Source: Lentisalinibacter sediminis
GTDB lineage: Bacteria > Pseudomonadota > Gammaproteobacteria > Steroidobacterales > Woeseiaceae
Reading direction: 5' to 3'
Length of the DNA: 64,000 nt
NCBI RefSeq assembly: GCF_040706615.1
Contig: NZ_JAPDRF010000003.1
Location: forward strand, 742,841-806,840
This document shows positions 16,397 to 24,803 of this stretch, piece after piece. The translations under genes and the position numbers were made by a program. Numbering within the stretch: the stretch's first letter is position 1; every line of letters starts with the position of its first letter. The notes beneath the pieces were generated by a model that was not told the DNA's origin, did no database searches, and saw only the letters and a program-made list of their open reading frames with translations.

Positions 16397-17776
16397 TCAG
16401 CTCGCCACACGCCAGCGCGTGCCGTCCGGTCCGTCCTCGATCACGATGCCACGCGCCTCCAGCTCGTCACGGATGCGGTCCGCCTCGGCGAAGTCCCGGG
16501 CCTTGCGGGCCGCCTGGCGCTGTTCGAGCAGCGCCTCGATCGCCTCGGCATCGGGCAGCTCGTCGCCGCCGGCGCCGAACCAGGACTCCGGGTCGTCCTG
16601 CAGCAGGCCCATCACGTCTCCGCTCGCAGCCAGCGTGGCGCCGAGGCGGCGGCGCTCTGTTTCGTCTTCCGCCTTGTTCACCCGCCGGGCCATGTCGAAC
16701 AGGGCCGCCATGGCCCGCGGCGTGTTCAGGTCGTCCTCGAGTGCCTCCAGGAAATCCGCCGCCGGTTCCGCGGCCGCCACCTCTTCCGCCGTCGGCGCCG
16801 CCACACGCAGAGCGCCATACAGGCGGTCGAGCTTGCGGCGGCATTCGGTGATCAGTTCCTCGGTCCAGTCCAGCGGCTGGCGGTAATGCGCCGACAGCAG
16901 CGCCACCCGAACCGCTTCGCCCGGCCAGCGCTCCAGCAGGTCGCGCACCAGCAGCACGTTGCCGAGGGACTTGGACATCTTTTCGTGCTCGACGTTCAGG
17001 AAACCGTTGTGCACCCAGTAGCGCGCGAACTGCCGGCCACCGTGGGCGCAGGTGCTCTGCGCGATCTCGTTCTCGTGATGGGGGAACATCAGGTCCTGGC
17101 CGCCGCCGTGGATGTCGATGGTCTCGCCGAGATGGGTCTCGGACATCGCCGAGCACTCCAGGTGCCAGCCCGGCCGGCCCCGGCCCCACGGGCTGTCCCA
17201 GCCGGGCAGGTCCTCGCCGGACGGCTTCCAGAGCACGAAATCCGCCGCCGCCCTCTTGTACGGCGCCACCTCCACCCGCGCACCGGCGATCATCTCCCGG
17301 AGGTTGCGCCGCGACAGCACCCCGTATTCCTCGTACGCCTCCACGTCGAAGAGCACATGTCCCTCCGCCTCGTAGGCATAGCCCGCGTCGATCAGCGACT
17401 GGATCATCGCGATCATCTGCGCAATGTGTGCGGTGGCCCGGGGCTCGACGTCCGGCGGCAGCACGCCGAGCGCCGCCATGTCCTCGTGATAGGCGTCCGC
17501 GAAGCGCTCCGTGATGGCGGAGATCGGCTGACCCGTATCCTTCGCGGCCTGGTTGATCTTGTCGTCCACGTCGGTGATGTTGCGGGCGTAGATCAGGCGG
17601 TAGCGGCGGCGCAGCAGGCGCGCCAGCACGTCGAACACGACCGCCGGGCGGGCGTTACCGATGTGCGCGAAGTTGTAGACCGTGGGCCCGCAGACGTACA
17701 TGGTCACGCGCTCCGGATCCCGGGGCTCGAAGGGGACTTTCTCCCCTCGCATGGTGTCGTGGAGTTGGATCGTCAT
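16397..17776 (-). CDS. cysS: cysteinyl-tRNA synthetase
   Basis: Class I synthetase charging tRNA-Cys. From the ATG at 17776 (MTIQLHDTMRGEK) it is 459 residues, the usual size. Visible features are the zinc ligand in MYVCGPTVYNF, the HIGN signature, a second zinc cysteine in WHLECSAM, the HHENE motif and the KMSKS loop (HEKMSKSLGN). Upstream in-frame codons to 17896 are not conserved and would cross the promoter, so I excluded them. It starts the unit cysS-sufE-yidD-membrane/TPR protein. Confidence 0.96.
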   Translation of the reverse strand: MTIQLHDTMRGEKVPFEPRDPERVTMYVCGPTVYNFAHIGNARPAVVFDVLARLLRRRYRLIYARNITDVDDKINQAAKDTGQPISAITERFADAYHEDMAALGVLPPDVEPRATAHIAQMIAMIQSLIDAGYAYEAEGHVLFDVEAYEEYGVLSRRNLREMIAGARVEVAPYKRAAADFVLWKPSGEDLPGWDSPWGRGRPGWHLECSAMSETHLGETIDIHGGGQDLMFPHHENEIAQSTCAHGGRQFARYWVHNGFLNVEHEKMSKSLGNVLLVRDLLERWPGEAVRVALLSAHYRQPLDWTEELITECRRKLDRLYGALRVAAPTAEEVAAAEPAADFLEALEDDLNTPRAMAALFDMARRVNKAEDETERRRLGATLAASGDVMGLLQDDPESWFGAGGDELPDAEAIEALLEQRQAARKARDFAEADRIRDELEARGIVIEDGPDGTRWRVAS

Positions 17777-17844
17777 GGCGCTGCGAGATTGTCGAGGGAA
17801 ACCTTGTCGAAAGAAAACAACGGAAAATTCCGGGTCGGCGGACC

Positions 17845-17872
17845 ATGATAGCAATACTGGACCGGCTGTCGA
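17845..17872 (-). promoter_or_regulatory. sigma70-type promoter for cysS
   Basis: On the minus strand, TCGACA (17872-17867, five of six to consensus) and TATCAT (17850-17845, five of six) are separated by 16 bases. Transcription would start near 17838, about 60 bases before the cysS ATG. It interleaves with the divergent hisI promoter region. Confidence 0.55.
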
Positions 17873-17877
17873 TCGCC

Positions 17878-17883
17878 TATAAT
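17878..17883 (+). promoter_or_regulatory. -10 element of the hisI promoter
   Basis: A perfect TATAAT lies 33 bases upstream of the hisI ATG. No good -35 is at the right distance (TACTGG at 17855-17860 is weak), so an activator or a weak constitutive promoter is plausible. Confidence 0.5.
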
Positions 17884-17916
17884 GGCGGGTTTCCAACCCA
17901 TCGCCCAGGAGCAGAC

Positions 17917-18405
17917 ATGGCCGAGCCGACTGTCAGGTTCGAGACGCGCCGCAGCGTCGAGCAGGTGGAGGAAGGCAATGAACTCGCGCCCCGCTTCGAC
18001 GAGCAGGGGCTGATCCCGGTGGTAACGACCGATTACCGGACCGGCGAGTTGCTGATGCAGGGCTACATGAACGCCGAAGCCCTGGCGCGCACCATCGAGA
18101 CCGCCGAGGCCCACTACTTCAGCCGCAGCCGTCAGGTGATGTGGCACAAGGGCGCCACCAGCGGCCTCGTGCAGCACGTGCGCGAGATGCTGATCGACGA
18201 CGATCAGGATTGCGTCTGGCTGCGCGTCGACGTCGCCGGCAGCGGCGCCAGCTGCCACGTCGGCTACCGCTCCTGCTTCTACCGCAAGGTCCCGCTGGGG
18301 CCGGACGCCGCCGACGGCCGGATGGAGCTCGAATTCACCGAGACGGAGAAGGTGTTCGACCCGGAAGCGGTCTACGGCAACGCGCCGAACCCGACCGTGC
18401 TCTGA
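17917..18405 (+). CDS. hisI: phosphoribosyl-AMP cyclohydrolase
   Basis: Third step of histidine synthesis, opening the adenine ring of PR-AMP. The 162-residue protein is the stand-alone type, without the HisE pyrophosphohydrolase domain that enterobacteria fuse to it. The Mg/Zn site is visible as DCVWLRVDV (aspartates) and GASCHVGYRSCFYR (cysteines). The ATG at 17917 has CAGGAG upstream; the frame extends further back without a site. No other his gene is near. An N-terminal stretch of about 30 residues precedes the core. Confidence 0.92.
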   Translation: MAEPTVRFETRRSVEQVEEGNELAPRFDEQGLIPVVTTDYRTGELLMQGYMNAEALARTIETAEAHYFSRSRQVMWHKGATSGLVQHVREMLIDDDQDCVWLRVDVAGSGASCHVGYRSCFYRKVPLGPDAADGRMELEFTETEKVFDPEAVYGNAPNPTVL

Positions 18406-18409
18406 GGCC

Positions 18410-20497
18410 GTGGCGTTCTCCGCCGAAAGCCGTCGTACTCGCCGCGTCGGCCTCGCCGCCGTCGCCGCCCTGCTGACCGTCGGGCTCGCCGGGACGGCCG
18501 ATGCTCAGGGCCTCACTGCCGACGACCTGGTCGAACTGAAGCGGCTGTCGGAACCGGCGGTGGCGCCGGATCGCAGCGCCGCGGCCTATACGCTGCGGGA
18601 GACAGATCGGGAGGCCGATCGGGGTCGCACGGATATCTGGCTCCTGCCGCTACGGGGCGACGCCGTGCCGCGCCGGCTCACCAATCACCCGGAGAACGAC
18701 ACCTCGCCGCAGTGGAGCCCGGACGGCCAGCGGCTGTACTTCCTGTCCGCCCGCAGCGGCTCCCGCCAGGTGTGGATGATGCCGCTCGACTTCGGTGAAC
18801 CGGCTCAGGTCACCGACTACGGCGTGCCGGTATCGACCTTCCGCATCTCCCCCGATGGCGCGGCCCTCGCCTTCACCGCCGCCGTGCTGCCGGACTGCGA
18901 GGCCGACCTCGCGTGCACGGCCGAGCAACTGGCCGCGCGCGCCGGGAGCCCGGAGACCGGCCGGGTCTACGACCGGCTCATGGTCCGCCACTGGGACCGC
19001 TGGGAGGACGGTACGATCTCGCGCCTGTTCACGACGGCTCTCGGCGAGGACGGCCTGGCCGGCAACACGCCGCCGCGGCTGGTCTCGGCCGGACTGCTGG
19101 CGGAGATCCCTTCGCGGCCGTTCGGCGGCGTCGCCGACTATGCCTTCTCCCCCGACGGCCGGGGCCTCGTCTTCACAGCGAAACCCGAGGACCGGCAGGA
19201 AGCCTGGTCCACGGACTCTGATCTCTACGCTGTCGCCGCCGGCGGCGGCCGGCTGCAGAACCTGACCGAGGAGAACCCGGGCCGGGACGGCCATCCCGTG
19301 TTCTCGCCGGACGGCGAACGCCTGGCCTGGCTGTCGATGGCGACGGCGGGCTACGAGTCGGACCGCCGGCGCATCATGCTCCGTGACACGGACTCCGGAC
19401 GCACCCGCGAGGTGGCGCCGGAGTGGGACCGCTCGCCGAGCGAGCTCGCCTTCTCGACGGACGGACGGGAAATCTATGCGGTAGCCCAGGACCGGGGCCG
19501 GCGGCTCCTGTTCCGCATCGACATCGAGAGCGGCAGCGTGCTGCCGCTCACCGCGGCCGGCACGGCGGGCAGCATCAGTGTCGGGCCGGAAGCCGTGGTG
19601 TTCGTGAAGCATTCCCTGCGCGCACCGGCCGACCTGCACCGGCTCGACCTGCAGACCCTGGGGCTGGAGAGGATCACTGCAGTCAACGACGAGCGCCTCG
19701 CCGGCATCCGCATGGCGGAGTTCGAGCAGTTCAGCTTCCCGGGCTGGAACGAGGAGACGGTGTACGGCTACGTGATGGAACCCGTCGACCGGGAGCCCGA
19801 CGCAGAGTATCCGATCGCCTTCCTGATCCATGGCGGCCCCCGGGGCAGCTTCGCGGACCAGTTCCACTACCGCTGGAACCCGCAGATCTACGCCGCGGCG
19901 GGCTACGGGGCCGTGTTCATCGATTTCCACGGCTCGACCGGCTACGGCCAGGCATTCACCGACTCCATCAACGGCGACTGGGGCGGCAAGCCCCTCACCG
20001 ACCTGAAGCGCGGCCTGGCGGCCGCACTGACCGCCCATCCCTGGCTGGACGGCGAGCGGGCATGTGCACTGGGCGCCTCCTACGGCGGCTACATGATCAA
20101 CTGGATCGCGGGCAACTGGCCGGAGCGGTTCCGCTGCCTGGTCAATCACGACGGTCTGTTCGACCTGCGCATGATGTATTTCGCCACCGAGGAACTCTGG
20201 TTCCCCGAGCATGAGTTCGGCGGCCCGTATTACGCCGGCCCGACCGCCTACGAGAACCACAACCCGGTGCACTACGTGACGAACTGGCGCACGCCCATGC
20301 TCGTGGTTCACGGCGCCCTCGATTACCGGGTACCCGGCACCCAGGCGCTGGCCACCTTCACGGCGCTGCAGCGCCAGGGCGTCGAGAGCCGCCTGCTGTG
20401 GTATCCGGACGAGAACCACTGGGTGCTGAAGCCGGCGAACAGCGTGCAGTGGCACCGGCAGGTGCTGGGCTGGCTCGAGCGCTATCTCGGCCGCTGA
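18410..20497 (+). CDS. secreted S9-family prolyl oligopeptidase-like peptidase
   Basis: A 695-residue serine peptidase resembling dipeptidyl/acylaminoacyl peptidases. The N-terminus is basic then hydrophobic and ends AGTADAQG, a likely signal peptide cut near residue 32. Residues about 40-420 form WD40-like beta-propeller repeats (NDTSPQWSPDGQRLYF, GHPVFSPDGERLAW). The alpha/beta hydrolase domain carries the nucleophile in GASYGGY, an Asp in LDYRVPG and the His in DENHW. Probably periplasmic, degrading peptides. The GTG at 18410 follows the hisI stop by four bases with TGAGG upstream, so it may share the hisI transcript despite an unrelated role. Confidence 0.9.
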   Translation: MAFSAESRRTRRVGLAAVAALLTVGLAGTADAQGLTADDLVELKRLSEPAVAPDRSAAAYTLRETDREADRGRTDIWLLPLRGDAVPRRLTNHPENDTSPQWSPDGQRLYFLSARSGSRQVWMMPLDFGEPAQVTDYGVPVSTFRISPDGAALAFTAAVLPDCEADLACTAEQLAARAGSPETGRVYDRLMVRHWDRWEDGTISRLFTTALGEDGLAGNTPPRLVSAGLLAEIPSRPFGGVADYAFSPDGRGLVFTAKPEDRQEAWSTDSDLYAVAAGGGRLQNLTEENPGRDGHPVFSPDGERLAWLSMATAGYESDRRRIMLRDTDSGRTREVAPEWDRSPSELAFSTDGREIYAVAQDRGRRLLFRIDIESGSVLPLTAAGTAGSISVGPEAVVFVKHSLRAPADLHRLDLQTLGLERITAVNDERLAGIRMAEFEQFSFPGWNEETVYGYVMEPVDREPDAEYPIAFLIHGGPRGSFADQFHYRWNPQIYAAAGYGAVFIDFHGSTGYGQAFTDSINGDWGGKPLTDLKRGLAAALTAHPWLDGERACALGASYGGYMINWIAGNWPERFRCLVNHDGLFDLRMMYFATEELWFPEHEFGGPYYAGPTAYENHNPVHYVTNWRTPMLVVHGALDYRVPGTQALATFTALQRQGVESRLLWYPDENHWVLKPANSVQWHRQVLGWLERYLGR

Positions 20498-20506
20498 GAG
20501 GGCCGT

Positions 20507-21193
20507 TCAGGGCCGGCCCAGCAGCCGCGCGAGGCGATCGCCGGGACCCGACGGGCCGGCACCCTCCAGATGGCGCGCCTCCAGGTAATACTCGATGGCC
20601 CCGCTGAAGCACAGGGCATAGCCGGCCAGTTCCGTCATCTCCTCCATCGCCAGCTTGGCGATGCGCCGGTAGTCCTCGCCCTGCAGCACGCGCCAGAAGG
20701 CCTCGTGACCGATCAGGTTGGAGAACAGGAACAGCACGACCGCACCGGCGAACAGCAGCGTCGCCGCCGGCGATGGCCACAGCCGCGCCCAGCCGACGGC
20801 GTAGCGGCGACGGTGGCGCAGCAGGTAGGCGCCGCCAAGGGCGACCACGATGGCCAGCAGCACCTGCCAGAGGTTGTCGGCGAACCAGAGATCCAGAAAG
20901 TAGTCGAGCTCGCGCACCAGACAGGCCAGTGTCAGGGCAGCGAAGCCGATCGCGACCGGCCGCTGACCCCGGTGCCACCAGGCGACGGCGCCGAAGACGA
21001 GCCCGCTGACCACGATCAGCACGAGCTGCAGGGACTCCACCAGGGAGTACTCGCTGGTGCCGAGCGCATCGGCAGGGCCACGGAACACCTGCAGGCCCAG
21101 CGTGCCGGGGAACTGGACCTCCAGAAGGACGAGCAGGCCCACCAGCCCGCCCGTGGCGAGGGCGTAGGCCGCGTAGCGCAGGAATACGGTCAT
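20507..21193 (-). CDS. polytopic membrane protein, unknown function
   Basis: A 228-residue protein with about six hydrophobic helices (around residues 5-25, 52-71, 80-98, 108-126, 142-162 and 185-203). Charged motifs REL and DYFLDLWFADN lie between helices 3 and 4, and the C-terminal 25 residues are soluble. I do not recognise the family. It is convergent with the S9 peptidase (nine-base gap) and 91 bases downstream of the HExxH gene on the same strand. Confidence 0.65.
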   Translation of the reverse strand: MTVFLRYAAYALATGGLVGLLVLLEVQFPGTLGLQVFRGPADALGTSEYSLVESLQLVLIVVSGLVFGAVAWWHRGQRPVAIGFAALTLACLVRELDYFLDLWFADNLWQVLLAIVVALGGAYLLRHRRRYAVGWARLWPSPAATLLFAGAVVLFLFSNLIGHEAFWRVLQGEDYRRIAKLAMEEMTELAGYALCFSGAIEYYLEARHLEGAGPSGPGDRLARLLGRP

Positions 21194-21284
21194 GGTGCAG
21201 GCCCTGCCGTGACGGGCCGACCACTATAGGAGACCCGCCTACTCGCAGCCAGGGTTCTTCCGCCGGGCCGCCCCGCGGCCTGCC

Positions 21285-21776
21285 TCAACTTGCCGCCCCG
21301 CGCAGCACCGGACGCGGCCGCCCGTGCCCGTCCACGAGCCCTTCGCGGCGCAGCCACTGCCGTGCATCCGCGGCGTCCTCACGGAACCAGGCGCCGGCGC
21401 TGCCGAGCCGGAAACTGTAGCCCCAGGCGTCCATGTCGGCCAACAGGCGGTCGCGCTCGACGCCGGTCAGCGCATCGGCGAGGAGCACCTGGAGATAGCA
21501 GACCGCGCATTCCTCGAGATCGTCACCGCCGGCATCCGTGTGCAGGCCGGCGCGGCGTGCGGGCGACAGGCAGACGTAGTGCGCGCCCTCGTGCAGCAGC
21601 GAGTGCACCGGCGTGTCGCCCCGGTAGTAGAGCGTGCGGCGCACGAGCCCGGCCTCCGGCTCGCCCCAGTAGCTGCCAGGTATCGGGCTGCCGTCCGGCA
21701 CTCGCTCGGTGCGCAGGCGGTAGGGTGCGAACAGGGCGCGGATGGCCGCGTCCGCGAGGTCGGCGCAGCGCAGCAT
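21285..21776 (-). CDS. small HExxH zincin-like protein, unknown function
   Basis: A 163-residue protein with HSLLHEGAHYVC at about residues 58-69; HEGAH fits the HExxH zinc-protease motif. About 20-30 residues later DDLEECAVCYLQ could supply a third ligand (Glu). There is no signal peptide or membrane helix, so it is probably cytoplasmic. Its ATG begins two bases after the lptE stop, suggesting coupling to leuS-lptE. I do not recognise a named family, and proteolytic activity is inferred from the motif only. Confidence 0.65.
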   Translation of the reverse strand: MLRCADLADAAIRALFAPYRLRTERVPDGSPIPGSYWGEPEAGLVRRTLYYRGDTPVHSLLHEGAHYVCLSPARRAGLHTDAGGDDLEECAVCYLQVLLADALTGVERDRLLADMDAWGYSFRLGSAGAWFREDAADARQWLRREGLVDGHGRPRPVLRGAAS

Positions 21777-21778
21777 GC

Positions 21779-22291
21779 TCAGTCGATGCTGGCGAGCTGA
21801 CGCACCACCTGACGGACGAGGTCGCGGATCAGGGCGCTACGCAACATCTCCTCCTCGCGCCGCTTGCCGAGCACCTGCGTCTCCTCCCAGGTGTAGTCCT
21901 GGGTGAGCGTGATGCGCTGGGGCTCCAGCACCGTGCCCTCGGTGGTGCGCACCGAATACTCCACGGTGTAGTAGACCTCGAACTCGCGCGGGACGTTGCG
22001 GGCGGACACCGACAGCACCCGCTGCCCCGTCTCGTCCCGGGAGATGTCGAGCACGGCAGATGCGAGGGCCGGGTCGTCCGTCACCTCCACCCCCCGCGCC
22101 TCCAGGGTGGTCCCCAGCGCGCGGTGGAACGCCGTGTAGCGATCGGCGGAGCTGATGTAGATACGCGCGATCTCGGGCGGCAGGCTCTCGCTGCCCTGCA
22201 GCTGGAAGCCGCAGCCGGCCAGCACGAGCACCGGCAGGAGGGCCGGCAACCGGGCCGGCAATCGGGCGAGGAGCCGCTCAGACCACCACAT
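21779..22291 (-). CDS. lptE: LPS assembly lipoprotein LptE
   Basis: Outer-membrane lipoprotein that plugs the LptD barrel and helps deliver lipopolysaccharide to the surface. The 170-residue protein has a signal peptide ending in the lipobox LAGC (Cys27), then GFQLQGSESLP, where family members show GFxLRG. It overlaps leuS by 14 bases, the classical leuS-lptE arrangement. holA, often next, is elsewhere in this window. Confidence 0.92.
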   Translation of the reverse strand: MWWSERLLARLPARLPALLPVLVLAGCGFQLQGSESLPPEIARIYISSADRYTAFHRALGTTLEARGVEVTDDPALASAVLDISRDETGQRVLSVSARNVPREFEVYYTVEYSVRTTEGTVLEPQRITLTQDYTWEETQVLGKRREEEMLRSALIRDLVRQVVRQLASID

Positions 22292-24731
22292 TGACCAGCT
22301 TGCCCGGCACGTAGATGGTCTTGCGGATGGTCTTGCCCTCGGTGTGACGCCGCACGTTGTCGTCCGTCATCGCGCGCTGGACAACGGCGTCCTTGTCGGC
22401 ATCCGCCGGCACGCTCACGCGTGCGCGCAGACGGCCGTTGACCTGCACGACTACCTCGATGGTGTCCTGTGCCAGGGCGGACTCGTCCACCGCAGGCCAG
22501 GGCTGTTCCACCAGCGCCGATTCGTGGCCGAGCGCCTGCCAGAGCTCGTGGGTGACGTGCGGCACGATGGGCGAGAGCATCAGCACGATGGCCTCCAGCG
22601 CCTCCTGACGTACGGCCCGCAGTGCCGGTTCGTCGCCCTCGGCGCGATTGATGGCGTTCAGCAACTCCATCACGGCTGCCACTGCCGTGTTGAAAGTGTA
22701 GCGACGCCCGACGTCGTCGCTCACTTTCGCGATGGTCTCGTGCAGCTTGCGTCGCAGCGCGGTTGCCGCCGCGCAGGTCTCATCGCCAGCCTCGCCGCCG
22801 TCCCCGACCGGATCGGCAGGCAGATGCTCGTACACCGTCTTCCACAGGCGCTTCAGGAAGCGGTTGGCGCCGGCCACGCCGGAGTCCGACCACTCCAGCG
22901 CCTGATCCGGCGGCGCGGTGAACATCATGAACAGCCGCACCGTGTCGGCGCCGTAGCGCTCCAGCAGTTCCTGGGGGTCCACGGTGTTGCCCGCCGACTT
23001 CGACATCTTCACGCCGTTCTTCAGCACCATTCCCTGGGTGAGCAGGTTGGTGAACGGCTCGTCGGCAGCGGACAGGCCGCAGTCGCGCATCAGCTTCTGG
23101 AAGAAACGCGCATAGAGCAGATGCAGGATGGCATGCTCGATGCCGCCGGTGTACTGGTCCACCGGCATCCAGTAGGCCTCGCGCTCGTCCAGCATGGCGT
23201 CCGCGTCCGGGCAGGTGTAGCGGGAGAAATACCAGGAGGACTCGACGAAGGTGTCGAAGGTGTCCGTCTCCCGCCGCGCGGCAGCCCCGCACTTCGGGCA
23301 CTCGGCCTCGACGAACTCCGGCATGTCCTTCAGCGGCGAGCCCGCGCCGGTGATGGTCACGTCCTCCGGGAGCACCACCGGCAGGTCGGCCTCCGGCACC
23401 GGCACGGCGCCGCACTCGCCGCAGTAGATGATCGGTATGGGCGTCCCCCAGTAGCGCTGGCGGGAGACGCCCCAGTCGCGCAGCCGGTAGTTCACCGTGC
23501 GCCGGCCGATGCCCTCCGCCTCGAGTCGGTCCGCGATGGCATCGAAGGCCTGACGGAAGTCCATGCCGTCGTAGTCGCCGGAGTTGACCACGATGCCGTA
23601 CTCGGTGAAGGCGCCCGCGTCCATGTCCGCCTCCGAGCCGTCGGCCGGACGGATGACCTGGCGGATGGACAGACCGTGCTTGCGGGCAAAGTCCCAGTCG
23701 CGCTGGTCGTGGCCGGGCACGGCCATCACGGCACCGGTGCCGTAGCCCATCAGCACGAAGTTCGCGACCCACAGCGGCACTTCCTCGCCCGTGAACGGAT
23801 GGATGGCGGAGATGCCGAGCGGCATGCCCTTCTTCTCCATCGTCTCCATGGCAGCTTCGGCGGCATGGCTGGAGCGGCATTCGGCCAGGAATGCCTGCAG
23901 CGTCGCATCGCCCTCGGCCGCCTTGACCGCCAGCGGGTGTTCCGCCGCCACCGCCATGTAGGTGACGCCCATGAGCGTGTCCGGGCGGGTGGTGTAGACC
24001 GTGAGTGGCGCCTCCTCACCGGGCACGCGGAAGGCGATCTCCACGCCCTCGGAACGGCCGATCCAGTTGCGCTGCATCACCTTCACCGGCTCCGGCCAGC
24101 CGTCCAGGCCATCCAGCGCCTCCAGCAACTCGTCGGCGTAGGCCGTGATCTTCATGAACCACTGGGGAATCTCCCGGCGCTCCACCAGCGCGCCGGAACG
24201 CCAGCCCCGGCCGTCGATGACCTGTTCGTTGGCGAGCACGGTCTGGTCCACCGGATCCCAGTTCACCACCGAGTTCCTGCGGTACACCAGCCCCTTCTCG
24301 AACAGCTTCGTGAACAGCCACTGCTCCCAGCGGTAGTACTCGGGCCGGCAGGTGGTGACCTCGCGCCGCCAGTCGTAGGCGTAGCCGAGCCGCTGCAGTT
24401 GGCCGCGCATGTAGTCGATGTTCCGGTAGGTCCATTCCGCCGGCGGCACGTCGTTCTTGATGGCTGCGTTCTCGGCGGGCATGCCGAAGGCGTCCCAGCC
24501 CATGGGCTGCAGCACGTGGCGACCCTGCATGCGCTGGTAGCGGGCGATCACGTCGGAGATGGTGAAGACGCGGACGTGGCCCATGTGCAGGCGCCCGCTG
24601 GGATAGGGGAACATGGTGAGGCAGTAGAACTTGTCCCGGCCGGGATCCTCGTCCACCTCGAAACACCGGTGCTCTTCCCAGTAGCGCTGGGCGGCCGGCT
24701 CTATCGCTTCCGGCCTGTAATTGCTGTCCAT
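22278..24731 (-). CDS. leuS: leucyl-tRNA synthetase
   Basis: Class Ia synthetase charging tRNA-Leu. At 817 residues it is slightly shorter than the E. coli enzyme (about 860). Landmarks: MFPYPSGRLHMGH with the HMGH signature near residue 45, the editing (CP1) domain with VYTTRPDTLMGVTY, a four-cysteine zinc-like insert (CGEC...CPKC), KMSKSAGN near residue 575, and the anticodon domain. It leads lptE and follows lnt after 72 bases. Confidence 0.97.
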   Translation of the reverse strand: MDSNYRPEAIEPAAQRYWEEHRCFEVDEDPGRDKFYCLTMFPYPSGRLHMGHVRVFTISDVIARYQRMQGRHVLQPMGWDAFGMPAENAAIKNDVPPAEWTYRNIDYMRGQLQRLGYAYDWRREVTTCRPEYYRWEQWLFTKLFEKGLVYRRNSVVNWDPVDQTVLANEQVIDGRGWRSGALVERREIPQWFMKITAYADELLEALDGLDGWPEPVKVMQRNWIGRSEGVEIAFRVPGEEAPLTVYTTRPDTLMGVTYMAVAAEHPLAVKAAEGDATLQAFLAECRSSHAAEAAMETMEKKGMPLGISAIHPFTGEEVPLWVANFVLMGYGTGAVMAVPGHDQRDWDFARKHGLSIRQVIRPADGSEADMDAGAFTEYGIVVNSGDYDGMDFRQAFDAIADRLEAEGIGRRTVNYRLRDWGVSRQRYWGTPIPIIYCGECGAVPVPEADLPVVLPEDVTITGAGSPLKDMPEFVEAECPKCGAAARRETDTFDTFVESSWYFSRYTCPDADAMLDEREAYWMPVDQYTGGIEHAILHLLYARFFQKLMRDCGLSAADEPFTNLLTQGMVLKNGVKMSKSAGNTVDPQELLERYGADTVRLFMMFTAPPDQALEWSDSGVAGANRFLKRLWKTVYEHLPADPVGDGGEAGDETCAAATALRRKLHETIAKVSDDVGRRYTFNTAVAAVMELLNAINRAEGDEPALRAVRQEALEAIVLMLSPIVPHVTHELWQALGHESALVEQPWPAVDESALAQDTIEVVVQVNGRLRARVSVPADADKDAVVQRAMTDDNVRRHTEGKTIRKTIYVPGKLVNVVV

Positions 24732-24803
24732 CGTCTGCCGTCTTCAGCCAACCCGTTCAGGACCGGCAAGGATACATGAGGCACCCGGCGGCCGGTACCG
24801 CCG

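Noticed and set aside
22344..24779. Plus-strand open frame of about 811 codons lying antisense to leuS
   Set aside because: Long antisense frames are expected opposite GC-rich coding DNA. The translation is His/Gln/Arg/Val-rich with no domain, while leuS on the other strand is complete and motif-rich.
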